Of a DNA stretch of 64,000 bases, positions 60,042-64,000 are shown piece after piece (within the stretch, counting starts at the first letter, position 1; every line of letters begins with the position of its first letter). The DNA is from Bacillus sp. FJAT-27916 (lineage in GTDB: Bacteria > Bacillota > Bacilli > Bacillales > Pradoshiaceae): the NCBI RefSeq assembly GCF_001183965.1, contig NZ_LFZV01000001.1, positions 1,284,438 to 1,348,437 of the forward strand, in the 5' to 3' direction. The notes under the pieces were generated by a model. The model did no database searches and was not told where the DNA came from. It was given only the letters and a program-made list of their open reading frames with translations. The position numbers and the translations under genes are program-made.

Positions 60042-60341
60042 CTACCACATCGGTTCATCATGATTGCTCAGGATAAGGACAAAGGGCAGAACGAATAGTA
60101 TGATAATCAAGATAGCAAGTTCGATCAATAAAGTAACGGTAATAGAAAGTTGAAATAGGATGAAAAACGGAAGAAGAAGTAGTGGAATCATGGTGATGAA
60201 GGATGTTCTGAAACGGGAGGACTGACTTTGATATTGGCTTTTTTGACAATAAGGACAAATCATCGACTGTCTAAAGGAGAGTATGGCCTTTAGCGATGAA
60301 GACCATGTCCAGGAATTCCCGCATGCTTTACAGGTTGGCAT
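60042..60341 (-). CDS. TIGR04104-type CXXC-20-CXXC zinc-finger membrane protein
   Basis: A 99-aa protein. CKACG at residues 4-8 and CPYCQ about 20 residues later form the CxxC-x20-CxxC knuckle; two membrane helices follow. The ATG at 60341 (MPTCKACG) has AAAGGA 9 nt upstream. The function of this family is unknown. It converges with hpaB. Confidence 0.75.
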   Translation of the reverse strand: MPTCKACGNSWTWSSSLKAILSFRQSMICPYCQKSQYQSQSSRFRTSFITMIPLLLLPFFILFQLSITVTLLIELAILIIILFVLPFVLILSNHDEPMW

Positions 60342-60415
60342 ATGCATTAGTCCTTTCTGAATAGTAGTCATAGTAACTATACGATTTCACCCTAGAGATA
60401 GTTTCAAATCCTTGG

Positions 60416-60446
60416 GCACCTGTGCTTTAATCAGGTGCTTTTTTTG
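60416..60446 (+). terminator. Intrinsic terminator between the zinc-finger gene and yhgE
   Basis: GCACCTG (60416-60422) pairs with CAGGTGC (60432-60438), followed by seven T. It is the first plus-strand terminator after hpaB, so hpaB mRNA may run antisense through the zinc-finger gene. Alternatively it attenuates the next gene. Confidence 0.75.
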
Positions 60447-60517
60447 CATGCTCTTCTAAGGATAAATGCTGAAAATTAGCCCACACTATCCATCATACTA
60501 CAGATGAAAGGGCGATC

Positions 60518-63124
60518 ATGAGCATGTCGAAAATTTGGAGAATATATAAGACGGATTGGGTTCGGATCTTTCGTTCCAAAGCTGCTATCTTTCTTATCGT
60601 TGCCTTGATGATTCTTCCCTCACTCTATGCCTGGTTTAATATAAAGGCTCTATGGGACCCTTATGGAAATACATCCGGCCTCCGTGTGGCTGTAGCGAAT
60701 GATGATGTAGGCTATACATTCAGGGGGAAAAAGATTGATATTGGGGACCAGGTTGTAGAATCGCTTAAGAAGAACAAAAAGCTAGGATGGACCTTTGTGA
60801 ATCATGAGAAGGCCGAGAAAGGGGTCGTACAAGGGAAGTATTATGCCAGTATTTATATCCCAAAGGATTTCTCAGAGAATATGGCTAGTATCTTAACCGG
60901 TGATATCGAGAAACCAGAAATTATTTATACGGTGAATGATAAAATCAATGCAATCGCACCGAAAATTACTTCTAAGGGTGCAAGCACCATTGCCAGCAGC
61001 GTGAGCACTCAGTTTATTGAAACGGTTTCCTCCGAAATGCTCTCGGCCTTTAAGGAAATCGGGGTTGAATTAGAGAAAGAGCTCCCAACCATCCGCAACA
61101 TGGAAAACAAGCTGTATGAAATTCAAGCCGCTATTCCGAAGATGAATGAATTCGGCAATCAAATTATCAGTCTGAATAAGAAGCTTCCCGAAATTCAAGA
61201 GAAAGTGAATAAAGCTACTGGCTATACTGAGTACATACCGAAAATCGATGAACTAGGGGGAAATGTCCTCAAGGTAAGGGATGCACTTCCAAAGATTGAG
61301 GCGGCCGGGGAGAAAATCGCAGTCCTTGAAGAGCATTTACCAGAGATTCAACAAGCAGCCGATTCGGTTGAATCTCTCACTAATGACTTTGATACGATTC
61401 ATGATAATTTGAATACAGCGATAACCGAGGCAAAAAATGCGAGCGAGGTTATTAACCAGGTTCAGTCTGTTCTTCCTGAAATAAAGGAGCTGATGGAGGC
61501 GGGCTCAGGCTATACAGCCGTCATCAAGGATTTCACGGATAAATTAGCTGCTTCTTTTGAGGTCATCGAGCAAATGATTAAGAAAAATCTTCAATTGGCT
61601 AACACATCCGCTAAAACGGTTACCTCTGCTTTGTCAGTCACTGGTAACGATACAGCAGCTGCCCAAAATCAATTGGGACGTTTATCATCGATGCTTGGAA
61701 CGCAAAGACAGCTGATCAGTGATATCAATGCAACGAGCGGGAATCTGGGCGGTTTTGGCCAGAAATTGGCAAGGGCCCAGAGCTATGCGCAATCTGCTCA
61801 GCAATCACTAAGTAATGGTAATGTGTCGGCTGCTCAGGCACAGGCTTCGCAGCTTCAGAAAGCGATAGAAGAAATACTGGCCAGTTATGACAGTGCCTAT
61901 TTACCAGCTATTGAGCAGGCACTGAAAAATGTGAGCAGTCATATGGAATCTGCCGATAATGTTCTGCAAACCTTAAACGAGCAGCTGCCAAAAGTTGAAT
62001 CCATTTTAGTGAATGCAGGAGGAATTGTCGATGATGCCATTAAGGCCCTTGAAAAGTATGAGGCAGCCTTTCCTCAAATAGCTTCAGCTATAGATAAAGC
62101 ATCCGATGCCGTTCAAACGAATATGGATGCCATTACGAATGGCATCACTACCGCCAATGACTTCTATGAGACGAAATATCCAGCTGCAAAGGAATCCATC
62201 ATGCTTGGCAGTGCGTTCGTAGAGAATCAATGGCCAGGGATATCGAAGGAGCTTGTATCGACTGCAAAACTGATTGATGAGAAGATGCCGAAAGTCAAAA
62301 AATCAATAGAACTTGCTGCAGATTTGGCTGCCAATGATCTGCCACCGCTCACCACCAAAATTAATGAAGCGGCAAGTAAATTAACAGAAGCAAAGGGGGA
62401 AATCAATTTAGAGGAATTGATTGAATTCCTGCGACTTGATGTACAAAATGACAGTGATTTCCTTTCCAATCCAATTGATTTGAAAGAGGTCACGAAGTAT
62501 CCGATTGCGAATTACGGATCCGCGAGTACGCCGTTTTATTCGACCTTAGCGATTTGGGTGGGTGTTGTCCTCTTGGTTTCTATGCTCTCGGTTGAAGTCC
62601 ATATGCCGGACGAGAGATATACCATTGCTCAAGTCTATTTCGGCAGGGGGCTGACCTTCCTGACGATTGCCCTTATTCAGACAGCCGTCATTGCCCTTGG
62701 AGATATCTTTTTGCTAAAGGCTGATATTTCTGATCGGATATACTTTATTCTATTCTCTCTATTGATTGCGCTTGTTTTTACAGCTCTGATTTACACGCTG
62801 GTATCTGTCCTTGGCAATGTGGGGAAAGGCGCGGCCATCATTCTGCTCGTACTTCAGGTTGCAGGGTCAGGCTCTAACTTCCCAATTGAGGTTTCCTCCT
62901 CCTTCTTCCAGCATATCTATCCGTTCCTGCCGTTCACATATGCGGTGAAATTATTGCGGGAATCAGTCGGAGGAATCTATTGGCCGACAGCGAGTATGTG
63001 CATCACAGTGCTATCCTTGATTACTGTCTTATTCACTCTTTTTGGAACCATATTTAAAAAGCCGCTTACCAAAATTGTGAACAAATTCAATGAAGATGCG
63101 AAAAAAAGCAAGATCATTCATTGA
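60518..63124 (+). CDS. YhgE/Pip family membrane protein
   Basis: An 868-aa protein: one N-terminal helix (residues 22-40), a long extracytoplasmic region rich in coiled coil (about residues 60-665, many NVLxxLxxxLPxI units), and five or six C-terminal helices with an ABC-2 type fold. The family includes lactococcal phage-infection protein Pip and B. subtilis YhgE; B. subtilis YueB is related and serves as SPP1 receptor. It may act as a phage receptor or an exporter component. GAAAGGG is 5 nt before the ATG. It is a single-gene unit. Confidence 0.88.
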   Translation: MSMSKIWRIYKTDWVRIFRSKAAIFLIVALMILPSLYAWFNIKALWDPYGNTSGLRVAVANDDVGYTFRGKKIDIGDQVVESLKKNKKLGWTFVNHEKAEKGVVQGKYYASIYIPKDFSENMASILTGDIEKPEIIYTVNDKINAIAPKITSKGASTIASSVSTQFIETVSSEMLSAFKEIGVELEKELPTIRNMENKLYEIQAAIPKMNEFGNQIISLNKKLPEIQEKVNKATGYTEYIPKIDELGGNVLKVRDALPKIEAAGEKIAVLEEHLPEIQQAADSVESLTNDFDTIHDNLNTAITEAKNASEVINQVQSVLPEIKELMEAGSGYTAVIKDFTDKLAASFEVIEQMIKKNLQLANTSAKTVTSALSVTGNDTAAAQNQLGRLSSMLGTQRQLISDINATSGNLGGFGQKLARAQSYAQSAQQSLSNGNVSAAQAQASQLQKAIEEILASYDSAYLPAIEQALKNVSSHMESADNVLQTLNEQLPKVESILVNAGGIVDDAIKALEKYEAAFPQIASAIDKASDAVQTNMDAITNGITTANDFYETKYPAAKESIMLGSAFVENQWPGISKELVSTAKLIDEKMPKVKKSIELAADLAANDLPPLTTKINEAASKLTEAKGEINLEELIEFLRLDVQNDSDFLSNPIDLKEVTKYPIANYGSASTPFYSTLAIWVGVVLLVSMLSVEVHMPDERYTIAQVYFGRGLTFLTIALIQTAVIALGDIFLLKADISDRIYFILFSLLIALVFTALIYTLVSVLGNVGKGAAIILLVLQVAGSGSNFPIEVSSSFFQHIYPFLPFTYAVKLLRESVGGIYWPTASMCITVLSLITVLFTLFGTIFKKPLTKIVNKFNEDAKKSKIIH

Positions 63125-63239
63125 TAAATTTGTCAGATTAAACGGTAACTTGGTAAAATGAAATGGGAATGACCAAGATTACCCAAGAAATAGATAAGAA
63201 GTTCGCACGGCCATGCTGTTAATCAAGGGGTGTTGCAGA

Positions 63240-64000
63240 TTGAAACTGAAGGATGTATTTATTTCGTTATCGGAGAACCAATTCTTGAACCAAGCCGCAC
63301 AGAAATATGGATTGAAAATGGGGGCAAAATCTGTTGTTGCTGGCACGACCATTGAAGAAGCCATTAAGAGCATACGTGAGCTGAACCGCAGGGGAATCTC
63401 CTGCACGGTTGACTGCCTCGGTGAATTCGTGAGTGACCATGCGGAAGCAACCAAAGCAAAGGAACAGATTATCCAAGTGATTGAAGCGATTCATGACAAT
63501 GACGTTGATGCTCATATCTCATTAAAGCCTTCTCAATTAGGGCTTGATATTGATTATGCATTCTGTCTCCAGAATTTAAAGGAAATTGCCGAGGCGGCCT
63601 CCAGGTATGAACTTTTCATTAATATCGATATGGAGAACTATGACCGTCTTGAACCGTCATTCCGCCTTTTGGAGGAACTTTCTGAAGAGTATCCCAATAT
63701 CGGAACGGTTATCCAAGCCTATTTCTACCGTGCTCAGTCAGACATTGAACGGTTGAAGGATTATCGCCTTCGTATCGTGAAAGGCGCTTATAAAGAAACA
63801 AGCGATGTTGCTTATCAAACGAAACTAGACATCGATGATAATTTCCTTCGATTAATTGAATATCATTTAATGAACGGCAAATTCACATCCATTGCCACCC
63901 ACGATCATCAGGTTATCAATCACGTGAAGCGATTTGTTGAAGCCAACCATATTTCGAAAGACAAATTTGAATTCCAAATGCTTTACGGATTCAGAACTGA
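63240..64000 (+). CDS. Proline dehydrogenase, 3' end outside window
   Basis: The frame runs from a TTG (63240), 9 nt after AAGGGG, to the window end without stop (253 codons). Motifs of the FAD-dependent proDH barrel are visible: DCLGEFVSD, HISLKPSQLGLDID, FINIDMENY, RLRIVKGAYKE, and TSIATHDH, with LYGFR at the edge. It oxidises proline to pyrroline-5-carboxylate and feeds the quinone pool. Possible downstream partner is P5C dehydrogenase. Either PutB or FadM-type naming fits. Confidence 0.92.
   Translation, partial: MKLKDVFISLSENQFLNQAAQKYGLKMGAKSVVAGTTIEEAIKSIRELNRRGISCTVDCLGEFVSDHAEATKAKEQIIQVIEAIHDNDVDAHISLKPSQLGLDIDYAFCLQNLKEIAEAASRYELFINIDMENYDRLEPSFRLLEELSEEYPNIGTVIQAYFYRAQSDIERLKDYRLRIVKGAYKETSDVAYQTKLDIDDNFLRLIEYHLMNGKFTSIATHDHQVINHVKRFVEANHISKDKFEFQMLYGFRT

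Overview
The window looks like a chromosomal segment of a low-to-moderate GC, spore-forming Bacillaceae species. Signs are AGGAGG-type ribosome binding sites with frequent TTG/GTG starts, a T-box leader, a ydaO/yuaA (c-di-AMP) riboswitch, a sigma-B-type promoter, an MhqR-type operator, small sporulation/coat-like genes, and a block (zwf, rnz, namA, proC, an MBL hydrolase, an SDR) that follows the Bacillus subtilis yqjI-yqjQ order. No rRNA, tRNA, CRISPR, prophage or insertion-sequence genes were seen.

Layout. 1-1.6 kb: 3' part of a cation efflux transporter and a NAD(P)-binding protein. 1.6-7.5 kb (minus): cytochrome bd operon cydABCD. 8-12.8 kb: PAS-STAS stressosome-like protein, oligoendopeptidase F, an acetyltransferase, and a LysM-NlpC/P60 wall hydrolase. 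12.9-16.6 kb (minus): fructose operon fruRKA. 16.7-17.1 kb: DCC thiol-oxidoreductase. 17.15-17.97 kb: eleven exact-length 74-bp G-rich tandem repeats. 18.1-29.9 kb: cyclase and zwf (minus), rnz (plus), KimA-type potassium importer under a c-di-AMP riboswitch, DMT transporter, namA, YjcZ-type peptide, proC under a T-box, MBL hydrolase and SDR. 30-33.4 kb: small zinc-ribbon, TraB-like and membrane proteins, a DUF1700/DUF4097 pair, an acetyltransferase. 33.4-37.8 kb: BmrCD-type heterodimeric ABC multidrug exporter behind a leader with two small ORFs and an attenuator-like structure. 37.8-45.7 kb: guaC, a CD3324-type DNA-binding protein with its own leader ORF, FusB/FBP-type EF-G-binding protein, Hsp20, lipoprotein, esterase, an MhqO-type ring-cleaving dioxygenase with an MhqR box, and unknown small proteins. 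45.7-48.1 kb (minus): GT2 glycosyltransferase plus polysaccharide deacetylase (PNAG-like exopolysaccharide). 48.5-49.4 kb: orphan ORF and a GNAT gene broken by a stop codon. 49.6-60 kb: 4-hydroxyphenylacetate (homoprotocatechuate) catabolic cluster. 60-64 kb: zinc-finger membrane protein, YhgE/Pip protein, and the 5' part of proline dehydrogenase.

How the genes work together. The 4-HPA cluster has a plus-strand operon (GntR regulator, DapA-like aldolase, HpaE, HpaD, HpaC) and a convergent minus-strand operon (two HpaG subunits, HpaF), plus HpaB divergent from a LysR regulator with a cre-like site. Both operons carry the same 23-bp double-palindrome operator over their core promoters, about 7.9 kb apart, which suggests one GntR repressor closes both arms. 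The pathway lacks a recognisable HpaH hydratase and uses a DapA-fold enzyme where enterobacteria use HpaI. Other main points are the G-rich tandem array, the bmr-type leader, the leader upstream of the CD3324-type gene, and decaying genes (GNAT, CotD-like).
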